64,000 nt of DNA from Eubacterium limosum (GCF_000807675.2 NZ_CP019962.1:2356001-2420000), one strand, 5' to 3'. Numbered from the stretch's first letter, positions 7,385 through 16,333 are shown. Numbers and translations are program-made. Notes: generated by a model from the sequence alone, not told the origin.

Positions 7385-10147
7385 TTAGAGAAGGTCCCCG
7401 AAATGCCGTACATAAGCTTTTTTCACACTGGTGGCAAGGCACATGTACAGGATAATGCATGGGGCCAGGTAGGCAAAATAGAGGGACGGCAGCGGCATGA
7501 AGCCCAGGCTCACGCCAAAAGCGGTAAAGGGCAGGGCTGTAACCACCCCGCACCCGATAAAGGTGAGCAGGGTAAGGCCCGCGGAGGCCCGGCTCTGGAT
7601 AAAGGGCAGCTTGTCGGTGCGGATCATATGGATGACCATGGTCTGGCTCCACATGGATTCCACAAACCAGCCGGCCTGGAACAGCGCCGTATAGCTTATC
7701 TGCATCTGGGCCAGCTCGGCGCCGGAGAAGTGGGCCGCCAGGTCATTGTACAGGACGCCGCCAGATATGAACATGGGGCAGAACACAAAGTACATGACGG
7801 CATAGGTGGTCCAGTCGAAGATGGAGCTTGTGGGTCCGAGCCAGAGCATAAAGCTGCCCACCGATGAGGCGTCCCAGTTGCGGGGCCGCTTCAGAAAGTC
7901 CTCGTCCACGTTGTCCCAGGGGATGGCGGTGCAGGTCAGGTCATAGATCAGGTTTAAAAAGATCAGCTGCGCGCTCTGCATGGGTAAAAAGGGCAGCAGG
8001 GCAGAGGCGGCCAGCACTGAGAACATATTTCCAAAGTTTGAGGAGGCCGTCATCTTAATGTACTTGTTCATGTTGGCGTAGGTTTTGCGCCCCTCGATAA
8101 TGCCCTGCTCCAGGATCATCAGGTCCTTTTCAAGGAGGATAATGTCCGCGGATTCCTTGGCAATGTCCACCGCGCTGTCCACAGAGATACCGACGTCGGC
8201 CGATTTCATGGCCGCCGCGTCATTGATGCCGTCACCCATAAAGCCGACCGTATGGCCCTTTTCGCGCAGCACTGTGACAATGCGGGCCTTCTGGTCGGGT
8301 GAGAGCTTGGCGAACACATCGGTGCGCTCCGCCATCTTTGCCAGGGTGAAATCATCCATTTTGTCAATGTCGGAGCCCAGGAGCAGGTTGTTGATCTTAA
8401 GGCCCACCTGGCGGCAGATAAACTGGGTAACCTTTTCGTTGTCCCCGGTCAGAATCTTGGTGGTCACACCGTATTCCCGCAGCGCCTTAATGGCCGCGAA
8501 GGCAGATTCTTTCGGCGGGTCCAGAAAGGCAAGGTAGCCCATGAGCACCATGCCGCACTCGTCCTTCACGCCAAAGGTGCCCACCGGCGACGGGTTTGTC
8601 TTCTGGGCGACAGCGATGACCCGCATGCCGTCGTTGTTGTAGGCGTCGACGGTCTTCAGGATATTTTCCCGGATTTCGTCGGTCAGCGGCTCGACCCTGC
8701 CCCTGTACTCCGCAAAGGCGCAGATCGAGAGCATTTCCTCCACCGCCCCCTTGGTGACCATCTGGGTCTTGCCGTTTTTGTCGCTGACCACAGTGGAAAG
8801 GCGGCGGCGGGTGAAATCAAAAGGGATTTCATCCACCTTGGTGTAGGTTTCGGACAGGTCCGTCAGCCTTGGGTCAGAGGCTTCCTCCTCCTCGGTCTTG
8901 CGGATAATGGCGTGATCCATCAGGTTTTTATACCCTGTCTGGAAATAGCTGTTGAGGTAGGCGTGGCGGAGCACCCGGTTGTCCTTATTGCCCATCACGT
9001 CCAGAGAATACTCCAGCACCACGCGTTCCTGGGTCAGGGTGCCGGTCTTGTCGGTGCAGAGAATATCCATGGCCCCGAAGTTCTGGATGGCGTTCAGGTT
9101 TTTGACAATGGTTTTTTTCTTGGACATGGACACCGCGCCCTTGGCCAGGCAGGTGGTGACGATCATGGGCAGCATTTCCGGGGTCAGCCCGACAGCGATG
9201 GAAATGCCGAAGAGGAAAGCCTCCAGCCAGTCGCCCTTGGTCAGCCCGTTGATGACAAAGACTACGGGTACCATGACAAACATAAAGCGGATAAGCACCC
9301 AGGAGATGGCGTTGACGCCCTTGGTAAAGCTTGTTTCCACAGCTTCCCCCGCCACAGAGGAAGCCATGGAGCCAAAGAGCGTGTCGTCGCCCACAGAGAT
9401 GATGACCGCGGTGGCGCTGCCACTGATGACATTGCTGCCCATAAAGACAATGTTCGTATAATCGGTGACGGTGCCAGCTGTGCCGTCGCAGGCAAGTGGG
9501 GTTTTTTCGGTGGGTTCGCTTTCGCCGGTCAGGGCCGCCTGGCTGACGAACAGATCCTTGGCGTGGATAATCCGCGCGTCCGCGGGGATCATGTCGCCGG
9601 CGGAGAGGTGGATGATGTCCCCGACGACGGCCTCGTCCAGAGGGATCTCCTGGGTGGCGCCGCCCTCGCGGTCAACGGTGCAGGTGGTTGTGATCATGCC
9701 CAGCAGCTTTTCGGCCGCGCTGCCGGAGCGGGATTCCTGAAAAAAGCGCAGGGTTCCTGAGATCAGAACCATGGTCAGAATAATGACGACAGTCTGCAGG
9801 CTGAAGTCATCCGGTGAATTCTGGATAAGCGGCAGAATAATGTCGGTGATCGCGGACACAAAGGCAAGGCAGAATAAAATGGCAGTAAAGGGATTAATGA
9901 AGGCTTCCGCCAGCCTTCTCGGCAGTGTTTTCTTCTTTTCATGGGTGACTTTGTTGTTACCATAGGCGCTGCGGCTGGCGGTTACATCCTTTTCCGTCAG
10001 GCCCCCCAGCGTGGTATTGAATTTTTTTAAAACCGCAGGGATTTTGCTGGCCGCCGCAAAATGGATGACTGCGCTGGCCTGTTCTCTGCGGGCAGCGCTG
10101 TCAATTCTCTTTTTTACAGCTCCGTTGTTTTTTTGAATCCTGTTCAT
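7385..10147 (-). CDS. mgtA: Magnesium-translocating P-type ATPase (MgtA family), copy 2
   Basis: The 920-aa protein is a diverged paralogue of the neighbouring ATPase. It carries TGES near residue 205, DKTGT near 364 and [10 protein letters not shown] near 636, followed by [20 protein letters not shown] as in P3B magnesium importers. The extra length is an N-terminal extension rich in Lys, Arg and Ala before the first helices. The start has a clean AGGAGG. It is the second gene of a four-gene operon (DUF3784, mgtA, small membrane gene, mgtC). Two different ATPases under two promoters suggest different magnesium thresholds (inference). Confidence 0.92.
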   Translation of the reverse strand: MNRIQKNNGAVKKRIDSAARREQASAVIHFAAASKIPAVLKKFNTTLGGLTEKDVTASRSAYGNNKVTHEKKKTLPRRLAEAFINPFTAILFCLAFVSAITDIILPLIQNSPDDFSLQTVVIILTMVLISGTLRFFQESRSGSAAEKLLGMITTTCTVDREGGATQEIPLDEAVVGDIIHLSAGDMIPADARIIHAKDLFVSQAALTGESEPTEKTPLACDGTAGTVTDYTNIVFMGSNVISGSATAVIISVGDDTLFGSMASSVAGEAVETSFTKGVNAISWVLIRFMFVMVPVVFVINGLTKGDWLEAFLFGISIAVGLTPEMLPMIVTTCLAKGAVSMSKKKTIVKNLNAIQNFGAMDILCTDKTGTLTQERVVLEYSLDVMGNKDNRVLRHAYLNSYFQTGYKNLMDHAIIRKTEEEEASDPRLTDLSETYTKVDEIPFDFTRRRLSTVVSDKNGKTQMVTKGAVEEMLSICAFAEYRGRVEPLTDEIRENILKTVDAYNNDGMRVIAVAQKTNPSPVGTFGVKDECGMVLMGYLAFLDPPKESAFAAIKALREYGVTTKILTGDNEKVTQFICRQVGLKINNLLLGSDIDKMDDFTLAKMAERTDVFAKLSPDQKARIVTVLREKGHTVGFMGDGINDAAAMKSADVGISVDSAVDIAKESADIILLEKDLMILEQGIIEGRKTYANMNKYIKMTASSNFGNMFSVLAASALLPFLPMQSAQLIFLNLIYDLTCTAIPWDNVDEDFLKRPRNWDASSVGSFMLWLGPTSSIFDWTTYAVMYFVFCPMFISGGVLYNDLAAHFSGAELAQMQISYTALFQAGWFVESMWSQTMVIHMIRTDKLPFIQSRASAGLTLLTFIGCGVVTALPFTAFGVSLGFMPLPSLYFAYLAPCIILYMCLATSVKKAYVRHFGDLL

Positions 10148-10198
10148 GGGTCCATACCTCCTGATAATAATGGTGCGGTGCGTGAATGCAGGGCTTGC

Positions 10199-10510
10199 TT
10201 ACTCCGATTTGTACCAGCCTGAGTGGTTGATAAAAACAATATCAAGGCCGGTCAGGATAAACCAGGCAATCATGCACCACATGAACGCAGCGTGGTGGAA
10301 CGCCGGGTTAAAGCCAGCGGCCAGAAATACAGCGCTGGCAGCGCCCACCACACATCCGATGTTCCGGCTGAGCCGGTCAATGCGTATTTTGCTTTTTTCG
10401 CGTTCGGACATTCTCTGCCAGACGTTGAGCCAGCCAGGGGTCAGACCGGCGAAAAAGGCAGCTCCGGCCGCCAGAAAGATCAGCCCGAAAATAATGCAGT
10501 ATAGGTTCAT
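10199..10510 (-). CDS. DUF3784-like membrane protein heading the magnesium operon
   Basis: 103 aa from the ATG at 10510, which has AAGGAG upstream; a longer frame exists but lacks a ribosome binding site. Three hydrophobic segments are visible: YCIIFGLIFLAAGAAFFAGL, IGCVVGAASAVFLAAGF and AAFMWCMIAWFILTGLDIVF. The linker RMSEREKSKIRIDRLSRNIG is typical of DUF3784 and related small membrane proteins of Firmicutes. Function is unknown. It is the first gene of the operon and lies about 50 bp upstream of mgtA copy 2. Confidence 0.65.
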   Translation of the reverse strand: MNLYCIIFGLIFLAAGAAFFAGLTPGWLNVWQRMSEREKSKIRIDRLSRNIGCVVGAASAVFLAAGFNPAFHHAAFMWCMIAWFILTGLDIVFINHSGWYKSE

Positions 10511-10870
10511 TGGTGCCACACTCCTTCTGTGTTTCTGGGAAAGGCTGAAAAAGGGCATAAAAAAACCACCGCCTTATGCCGCTTCAGCGCATATCCCCTC
10601 ATTTCCGAAAGCTTCCTGGGGTTTGGGTATGCAACAGTGAGTGGAAAACATAAACGATGGAAAACAGATTATGGAAAAAAGGCAGAGGTATCAACACCCA
10701 GAGGGCAGTCTGCCGCCTGGGGATACGGCGGGCACGCCGCCTGCCTGCAGGCCTGCTTTTCTGATCGTTTTGTCGGGTCCGCTGTTACTGCAACTGTCCA
10801 AGGTGTTTCATCTCCTTCCGTTAATTTCTTAAGCTGTGCCCGTAAGCACTTTAACAGTATACGCACAGCG
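10511..10870 (-). promoter_or_regulatory. Long structured leader of the magnesium operon
   Basis: About 350 bases separate the likely minus-strand promoter (TATACT at 10856-10861) from the first gene. The leader contains a hairpin GGCAGA/TCTGCC (10681-10714) followed by six T in the minus-strand sense (10675-10680). A competing pairing CCCAG/CTGGG overlaps it. This is an attenuator-like arrangement. It does not match the M-box magnesium riboswitch as I know it. Two short overlapping frames rich in Pro codons cross the hairpin (one is 10691-10801). Confidence 0.45.
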
Positions 10871-10894
10871 GCTATAAAATCCTATGGTTAAAAC

Positions 10895-10921
10895 CTTGCG
10901 ATTTTCTTGCCAAACCGCAAG
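10895..10921 (-). promoter_or_regulatory. Regulator repeats upstream of the mgtA2 operon
   Basis: CTTGCG (10895-10900) and CTTGCC (10906-10911) are 11 bp apart, with an inverted CGCAAG at 10916-10921. The same hexamers stand upstream of mgtA copy 1. Confidence 0.5.
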
Positions 10922-10936
10922 AAAACCAAAGAGGGT

Positions 10937-10965
10937 TTGACAGCCGCCGGGTTCCGTGTTATATT
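10937..10965 (+). promoter_or_regulatory. Promoter of the fluoride-switch mutS-like operon
   Basis: TTGACA (10937-10942), a 17-bp spacer and TATATT (10960-10965) form a near-consensus vegetative promoter just upstream of the aptamer. Confidence 0.85.
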
Positions 10966-10970
10966 ATAGG

Positions 10971-11014
10971 CAGGTGATGGAGTTCACCTTGACCGCGTAA
11001 GCTGATGACTCCTG
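10971..11014 (+). ncRNA. Fluoride riboswitch (crcB motif) 1
   Basis: The RNA has the stem GGTG/CACC enclosing ATGGAGTT, then GACCGC, a small loop and the conserved CTGATGACTCC. GGAGT in the first loop pairs with ACTCC at the end as the pseudoknot. This order of elements is the crcB motif consensus. An intrinsic terminator follows (11011-11046) that would compete with the last pairing, as in fluoride ON switches. Established knowledge: crcB motifs are reported upstream of mutS-like genes in other bacteria. Confidence 0.88.
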
Positions 11015-11046
11015 TAAATTCTGAGAGGATTTGCAGGGGTTTTTTT
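11011..11046 (+). terminator. Riboswitch-controlled terminator
   Basis: An 11-bp stem (11011-11021 with 11027-11037, one G-U pair) is followed by TTTTTTT. Its 5' arm starts in the last aptamer bases. Confidence 0.85.
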
Positions 11047-11084
11047 ATTGCTCCTTTTATCCTCAGCAAAAAGGAGTAATGACA

Positions 11085-12596
11085 ATGAATACCAGTATTT
11101 TATGGCCAACGCCCCAGGACGAAGTGTCCGCTATGCCAGATTATTTTGTGGATCTGAACCTTGACCAGCTGCTTGAGCGCATGATAGGGGCAGAGGATCG
11201 CTGCCGCCTGCGCCCGCTGTATTACACGCTGTGCGGCGACAGGGAGGCGGTCGCCTACCGCCAGGCCGCTTTTCGGGACTGTATGAGGCCGGAAATAAAG
11301 GCCGCGTCCGACCAGTTTACAGAGCAGATGGCGGAAGTACGAAGACAGTTAAAGCTGGCCCGGAGTTTGTCGGACACCTGGAACCAGCGGGGATGGTTTT
11401 TTGAGGCGGCAGCGCTCTACTGTGAGGCGGTTGAGGGCCTGAGCGGCGTGTTTCAGGCCTCTGCCCTGGACTCGACCGCCCTCACAGGCCTGCGGCGCTG
11501 GCTGGCCGCCTATGCCCAGAGCCGGCGCTTTGTCTGCATGAAGTCGGAAATAGCCGTAGTGAGGGAGGCGCTTGGAAAAGTATATCTGCGGCTTAATATT
11601 AACGGGACCACCATCCGTGTGGGAAAGGGCAAGGCGGAGCCAGAGGATTATGGCGCGGTGGTCGGGCAGTGTTTTGAAAAGCTTTCGGAAAGCCCCTATG
11701 ACCCGTCGGAAATGCGCTTTCGTGTCAGTGCGCGCTTAAACCATATCGAGCGCGCGATTCTTGGACAGGCGGTGGACGATTACCCCGAAGCCTTTGGCGC
11801 CCTGGGGGCGTTTTGCGGGGCGTATCCGGATTTTCTGGAGGCGGAAGTTTTGGGCTTCGAGCGTGAATACTGTTTTTTACAGGCCTATCTCCGCTATATC
11901 AAACCCCTTGAGGACAGCGGCTTGCCCTTCTGTGTGCCGGAAGTAGCCAGAGGCGGCGGTCTGGCGGTCAGAGATGCCTTTGATCTGGTGCTCGCAAAAA
12001 AGAGCGGGGGACGGGGCATAGTGGTCAACAGCTGTGTAACCCGGCCAGGGGAGCGTATTCTGGTGGTTTCAGGCCCCAATCAGGGCGGAAAAACCACCTT
12101 TGCCCGGATGCTTGGCCAGCTGTGCTGTCTGGCGGCCCTGGGATTGCCAGTCCCCGGGGCATCGGCAGCGCTCTTTCTGCCGTCGCGGATATTCACCCAC
12201 TTTGAGCGCGGTGAGGACAGCCGCGGCCAAAACGGGAAGCTTCAGGACGACCTGCTCCGTGTCCATGCCATCCTGGCCCAGGCAGACGCCCACAGCCTGG
12301 TCCTCCTGAATGAAATTTTCACCTCCACTGCGCTGAAGGACGGACTGGCCCTTGGCCGGAAAGTCTTTGCGCGGCTCCAGGCCCTGGGGGCGTATTGTGT
12401 CTGCGTAACCTTTATGACCGAGCTGTCCAAATACAGCAAGACAACAGCCAGCTTTGTGAGCACCCTCGACGCCGGAACAGCGGAGCGGTCCTTTAAAATC
12501 CTGCGCAGGCCGGCGGACGGGCAGTCCTATGCCCAGGCTCTCGTAAGGAAATACTGCCTGCGGGAGGCAGACATCAAAAGGCGGGTGAGCTCATGA
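11085..12596 (+). CDS. MutS-like ATPase, first of a tandem pair
   Basis: 503 aa from the ATG at 11085, 8 bases after AGGAG; an ATG six bases earlier is too close. The C-terminal MutS ATPase domain has Walker A GPNQGGKTT near residue 329 and the Walker B region LVLLNEIF near 405, with Asn where MutS usually has Asp. The N-terminal mismatch-recognition domain of true MutS is missing; the first 320 residues look like the helical lever and clamp domains. The gene overlaps the next by four bases (ATGA). It lies directly downstream of a fluoride riboswitch. Role is unknown; DNA-structure binding is the family expectation. Confidence 0.85.
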   Translation: MNTSILWPTPQDEVSAMPDYFVDLNLDQLLERMIGAEDRCRLRPLYYTLCGDREAVAYRQAAFRDCMRPEIKAASDQFTEQMAEVRRQLKLARSLSDTWNQRGWFFEAAALYCEAVEGLSGVFQASALDSTALTGLRRWLAAYAQSRRFVCMKSEIAVVREALGKVYLRLNINGTTIRVGKGKAEPEDYGAVVGQCFEKLSESPYDPSEMRFRVSARLNHIERAILGQAVDDYPEAFGALGAFCGAYPDFLEAEVLGFEREYCFLQAYLRYIKPLEDSGLPFCVPEVARGGGLAVRDAFDLVLAKKSGGRGIVVNSCVTRPGERILVVSGPNQGGKTTFARMLGQLCCLAALGLPVPGASAALFLPSRIFTHFERGEDSRGQNGKLQDDLLRVHAILAQADAHSLVLLNEIFTSTALKDGLALGRKVFARLQALGAYCVCVTFMTELSKYSKTTASFVSTLDAGTAERSFKILRRPADGQSYAQALVRKYCLREADIKRRVSS

Positions 12597-14128
12597 AGCC
12601 CCACATGCTGTACCCCGATCAGGACCTGCTGGTCCAGAAAAATCTGAAGGCCCACCAGGAGGCGCTCATAAAGGATCTGGGACTGGAAACCCTTTTGGAG
12701 GTTATGGCCCAGGACGATCTGGACCGGTGGCACACAGCCAGGTGGGTGCTGCTGAACAGCGAAAAAGATGTGCAGGTGCTGCGTTACCGGCAGGCTGTTC
12801 TGAAAGACTGCCTTGAGCAGCCTGAGGCCTTTCGCGCGCTCTACAGCATCGCCCGGGACGCAGTCCGCGAGCGGCGGGGTATCTACCTTTCCTTTTTCAG
12901 TGAGCTGGAAAGGCCCAGCGCGTCATTGTCCAGCGCTTCAGACTATCTGGATAAAGCCCTGGACCGGACCAGGGAGCTCAGGCTGCTGGCAGAGGAAAAA
13001 GGAGAAAGCTTTCATTCGGAGGGCTTCAGGCAGCTTTTCGCCCAGGTCTCTGACCGTGTGCCGGAGACAGCCTACACAGAGATGAAAGCACACCTGGCCG
13101 GTCTCTCTTTTCCCAGAGGTCTGACAGCCAACGCAGGTGTCGGCCCGGGCGGCCCGCTGTCCGGGTATACCCTGCTCAAGCCTGAACGCCCAGCCGGCAG
13201 CCCGTTCAGGCACTGGCTTCACAGGGACAGGGAGCTGGTGATCCATGTGGACCCAAGGGACATGTCCGGCCTGGCGACACTGACAGCCCTCAAGGATCAG
13301 AGCAGCGCCCGGGCCGCCGTGGCCATTGTCAGGAGTGCCCGGACGCTGTCCCGTTTTTATGAACAGCTTTTGACAGAGCTGGACTTTTACATGGCCGGAT
13401 TAGCCCTGTATGAGGTTCTGGTGGACGTGGGCGCTCCCACAGCTTTTCCGGTGATAAGGCCGGCTGTGGACTGCGCCCGGAGCTACAGCGGTCTTTATGA
13501 TATTGGCCTTGCCCTTATACGGGGCGCGGAAGTGGTGGGCAACACACTGATCGAGGACGGCGCTGCCCTCACCGTTGTCACCGGAGCCAACCAGGGCGGG
13601 AAATCTACCTTTCTCAGAAGTCTTGGACTGGCACAGCTCATGCTGCAATGCGGCCTTTTTGTGCCGGCCGAGGCCTTTGAGGCCAGCCTGTGCGATGGAA
13701 TTTTTACCCATTTCAGACGGCCCGAGGATCGCGGAATGGATAGCGGAAAGCTGGAGGAGGAGCTTAAGCGCATGAATGACATAGTCAGCCAGCTAAGGCC
13801 AGCCTCCCTGGTGCTTCTCAATGAGTCTTTTTCAGCCACCAATGAGAGCGAGGGCTCAGAGATCGCAGAGCAGATCACCCTGGCGCTGCTGGCAGCCGGG
13901 GTGCGTGTGGTGTTCGTTACCCATTTTTACCGTTTTTCCCAGGAGCTTTTTGATCTGGAGCGCCCGGATATCCTGTTTTTGAGGGCAGAACGCCAGGATA
14001 ACGGCAGCCGGACCTTTAAAATAAAGACCGGAGCGCCGCAGCCTGTCAGCTTTGGCATGGACTTATACCGTCAGATATTTAAGGAGGACACAAGTGATAC
14101 AACCGAACGACCTATGGACAATGCTTGA
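12593..14128 (+). CDS. MutS-like ATPase, second of a tandem pair
   Basis: The 511-aa protein has the same architecture as its upstream neighbour: lever/clamp-like N-terminal part, Walker A GANQGGKST near residue 330 and Walker B variant LVLLNESF near 408. A HFYRFSQELF segment follows at the position of the MutS dimer region. Like its partner it lacks the mismatch-recognition domain and has Asn for Asp in Walker B. The start overlaps the stop of the first gene. Its end overlaps the start of the GTPase gene by 35 bases, so the three are translationally coupled. A heterodimer of the two MutS-like proteins is plausible (inference). Confidence 0.85.
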   Translation: MKPHMLYPDQDLLVQKNLKAHQEALIKDLGLETLLEVMAQDDLDRWHTARWVLLNSEKDVQVLRYRQAVLKDCLEQPEAFRALYSIARDAVRERRGIYLSFFSELERPSASLSSASDYLDKALDRTRELRLLAEEKGESFHSEGFRQLFAQVSDRVPETAYTEMKAHLAGLSFPRGLTANAGVGPGGPLSGYTLLKPERPAGSPFRHWLHRDRELVIHVDPRDMSGLATLTALKDQSSARAAVAIVRSARTLSRFYEQLLTELDFYMAGLALYEVLVDVGAPTAFPVIRPAVDCARSYSGLYDIGLALIRGAEVVGNTLIEDGAALTVVTGANQGGKSTFLRSLGLAQLMLQCGLFVPAEAFEASLCDGIFTHFRRPEDRGMDSGKLEEELKRMNDIVSQLRPASLVLLNESFSATNESEGSEIAEQITLALLAAGVRVVFVTHFYRFSQELFDLERPDILFLRAERQDNGSRTFKIKTGAPQPVSFGMDLYRQIFKEDTSDTTERPMDNA

Positions 14129-15860
14129 CGCTGCCCTGCCGCTGCTGAGAGAGAACCCGCTCTGCGGCCAGGAGGCCCGTCAGCTTGAAAATTTGAGAAA
14201 GCGGCTTGCGGAAAACCAGCTTGTTTTAGCTGTTTTCGGACAGTTTAAGCGCGGCAAAAGTACCTTCATCAACCAGCTGCTCGGCGCGCCCGTGCTGCCC
14301 ACAGGCATTGTACCCGTCACCTCGGTGGTGACCCAGCTGTTCTATAAAGAGCAGGCCGGGGCAGAAGTAAGCTATGAAAAGGCAGCTTCCGAAAAAATTC
14401 CGCTGAAGGCGGTCAAGGCCTTTGTGGATGAGGGTGAAAACCCCGAGAATTACCGTCAGGTAACAGGCGTAGCCATCGGCTACCCCGCGGATTTTTTGAA
14501 AAGTGGGGTGGTTCTGGTCGATACACCGGGGGTCGGCTCCCTGCACCGGGGCAATACCGACATGGCGTCTGGCTTTACCGGAAAAACAGACGCGGCGATT
14601 TTTATGCTGTCTGTGGACAGCCCCATCAACGAGATTGAGTGCCGATTTATTAAACAGCTGCAAAAGGACCAGGTACGGCTTTACTTCGCAGTGAATAAAA
14701 CCGATACTATCAGCGGGGAAGATCTCCGGCGCTATCTGGATTACTGCCAGGCCCAGCTGGAGAAGCTCATGGGCGGACAGGAGAGCGCCATATACCCCAT
14801 CAGCGCGGCCACGCCGGAAGATGAGGGTATACAGCGGCTGATGAACCGGATATTTGAGGATTTTGAGAGAATGGGCACACACCTTTTGGCAGACTCTGTA
14901 GCCCGCAAAGCCGCCAGGGCTTTAATAACCGCAGAGCATAAGCTGGCCCTTTCACAGTCAGCCTATGAGATGCCCCTTGAACAGCTCCAGGCCATTTCGG
15001 AAAACCTGCAAAGCACAAAACAGAAGGCCCGGCGCATGGCCGACGAGGCCGTTTACCTTATGCAGATGGCCAGCGACCAGCTGATCAGTGACCTTGAGGC
15101 CCAATTAAACCGCCGCAGGCCCGAAGCGCTCAGGACTCTGGGTGCTGTACTGGACGACCTCAACGGCAGGAGCGGCGACCTGCCGCCAAAAGCCTTTGAC
15201 AAGGCCCTGCGCTCGGCGGTCGAGCGGGAGGTGTCCGCGGCAGTCGCCTGCGCCGGGGAGGAGAACCTTGCCAGAATGCGGGCAGACTACGAAGCGGCCG
15301 CCAACAGCTTCAGCCAGGCCCTTCAGGAAATAACCCGCACCCTTTACCGGGAGATCAGCGCCTGCTTTCAGGCAGCGGAGATATTTACCGCTGAGGCCCA
15401 TACCCTGTCAGCCGCCAGCGACCTCCGTTTTGAGGTGTTTCCCTACCAGGCGGAGTTGGCCCTGAGTCCAGACCGCCTGGTGTTTTTACTGCCGCCTAAA
15501 AGGGCGCGGGCACGGTTGCTTAAGCAGGCACAGACCGCGGCAGAGGAGAGCCTGAAACGCGGCTTTACCAGCCTTTTAAGCGATAACCGCTACCGGCTGA
15601 GGGAGAGCCAGCGCCAGTTTGGTAAACAGTTCCAGGAAGAGGTCGGCGCTGTGGAGGACGCCCTGGACGCCTTTATGGCCAAAACCCTTGTACAGAGAGC
15701 CGAGGTGAAAGCATCGACAGACGACACCGTCAGCGTCCTGGAAAGGCAGCGCGCTGTGCTGATGGATTACAGCCGTCAGATCGAAACAGCCCTTGACAAA
15801 AAAGCCGCCGCCGGAGCAGAGAGGCGCAAGCCCATACAGGAAAAAAGCTCTGGAATTTAA
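14094..15860 (+). CDS. Dynamin-family GTPase
   Basis: 588 aa from GTG at 14094, which follows AAGGAGG by 6 bases; an upstream ATG in the same frame has no binding site. G1 is GQFKRGKS (about residue 49), G2 the PVTSV threonine, G3 DTPGVGS near 142 and G4 NKTD near 201. The remaining 350 residues are helical with a hydrophobic stretch (FEVFPYQAELALSPDRLVFLLP) about two thirds along, the layout of bacterial dynamin-like proteins. Such proteins remodel or protect membranes. It is the third gene of the fluoride-switch operon. Confidence 0.85.
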   Translation: MIQPNDLWTMLDAALPLLRENPLCGQEARQLENLRKRLAENQLVLAVFGQFKRGKSTFINQLLGAPVLPTGIVPVTSVVTQLFYKEQAGAEVSYEKAASEKIPLKAVKAFVDEGENPENYRQVTGVAIGYPADFLKSGVVLVDTPGVGSLHRGNTDMASGFTGKTDAAIFMLSVDSPINEIECRFIKQLQKDQVRLYFAVNKTDTISGEDLRRYLDYCQAQLEKLMGGQESAIYPISAATPEDEGIQRLMNRIFEDFERMGTHLLADSVARKAARALITAEHKLALSQSAYEMPLEQLQAISENLQSTKQKARRMADEAVYLMQMASDQLISDLEAQLNRRRPEALRTLGAVLDDLNGRSGDLPPKAFDKALRSAVEREVSAAVACAGEENLARMRADYEAAANSFSQALQEITRTLYREISACFQAAEIFTAEAHTLSAASDLRFEVFPYQAELALSPDRLVFLLPPKRARARLLKQAQTAAEESLKRGFTSLLSDNRYRLRESQRQFGKQFQEEVGAVEDALDAFMAKTLVQRAEVKASTDDTVSVLERQRAVLMDYSRQIETALDKKAAAGAERRKPIQEKSSGI

Positions 15861-15866
15861 ACGGCT

Positions 15867-15921
15867 GAGGAATGAAGCTTCCTCCTAACTGTGGTTGACA
15901 GCCAGCCTCTGATAGCTTCTG
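15867..15921 (+). ncRNA. Fluoride riboswitch (crcB motif) 2, intra-operon
   Basis: GAGGA/TCCTC encloses ATGAAGCT, followed by TAACTG, a short hairpin and CTGATAGCTTC. GAAGC pairs with GCTTC, a covarying version of the pseudoknot in riboswitch 1. The aptamer begins 6 bases after the GTPase stop codon and has no promoter of its own. No T-run terminator follows. Instead CCTCCT in the aptamer (15881-15886) could pair with the AGGAGG at 15959-15964, so translational control is likely. Confidence 0.75.
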
Positions 15922-15971
15922 AGCACCGGCATAAATCGCCGGGACAAACCATTTAGACAGGAGGTGCGCTT

Positions 15972-16034
15972 ATGCTGTACTATAACCCTTTGCTCAAATT
16001 GTACGAAGCATTAAAAAACCAGCTTGACGTGTAA
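15972..16034 (+). CDS. 20-codon ORF downstream of fluoride riboswitch 2
   Basis: ATG at 15972 is 7 bases after a strong AGGAGG and the frame closes with TAA after 20 codons. The peptide starts MLYYNPLLKL and is amphipathic with Lys and Leu. No homologue is known to me. Its reality rests on the ribosome binding site and its place between an aptamer and a region without other genes. It could instead be a leader peptide or a remnant of a longer gene. Confidence 0.45.
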   Translation: MLYYNPLLKLYEALKNQLDV

Positions 16035-16183
16035 AAAGCGCCGAAGGCTGTACTAAAACCCGCCCCCCGGGAAATCGTCCCAAATCTGAAAGTTCCCCTG
16101 ACATATCTCATTTTGAGAGCGGACGGTTTCCGGGAGTCTTTCCCGGCTTCTCGCTGTTTAGTTCTGCGCGTTTTACAAAAAAC

Positions 16184-16211
16184 TTGAATAATTTCCGAAA
16201 TATGGTATAAT
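16184..16211 (+). promoter_or_regulatory. Promoter of fluoride riboswitch 3
   Basis: TTGAAT (16184-16189), a 16-bp spacer and TATAAT (16206-16211) preceded by TGG (extended -10). Confidence 0.75.
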
Positions 16212-16230
16212 AAATCCAAAAAGAACGACA

Positions 16231-16282
16231 AGGGAATGAAGTTTCCCGTGGATTTCCAAAAACGCGCAGGCTGATAACTTCT
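16231..16282 (+). ncRNA. Fluoride riboswitch (crcB motif) 3
   Basis: GGGA/TCCC encloses ATGAAGTT, then AACGC and CTGATAACTTCT. GAAGT pairs with ACTTC, again covarying relative to copies 1 and 2. A weak hairpin and TTTTTTTATTG (16304-16314) follow before the gene at 16334, which suits transcription attenuation. Confidence 0.8.
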
Positions 16283-16333
16283 ACATCAATGGGGGTTGTC
16301 CGCTTTTTTTATTGCGAGAAAGAAGGGACATTT

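Noticed and set aside
8912-9760. 282-codon plus-strand frame inside mgtA2
   Set aside because: Shadow of the second ATPase; composition typical of an antisense frame.
10691-10801. 36-aa TTG-started leader peptide as a gene
   Set aside because: The start codon is weak and spacing to AAGGAG is 10 bases; kept only as part of the leader description.
10561-10870. M-box magnesium riboswitch in the mgtA2 leader
   Set aside because: The conserved M-box blocks were not found on either strand; recorded only as an unclassified leader.
14226-14882. Minus-strand frame over the dynamin GTPase domain
   Set aside because: The plus strand shows all G motifs in order; the minus frame has none and no start signal.
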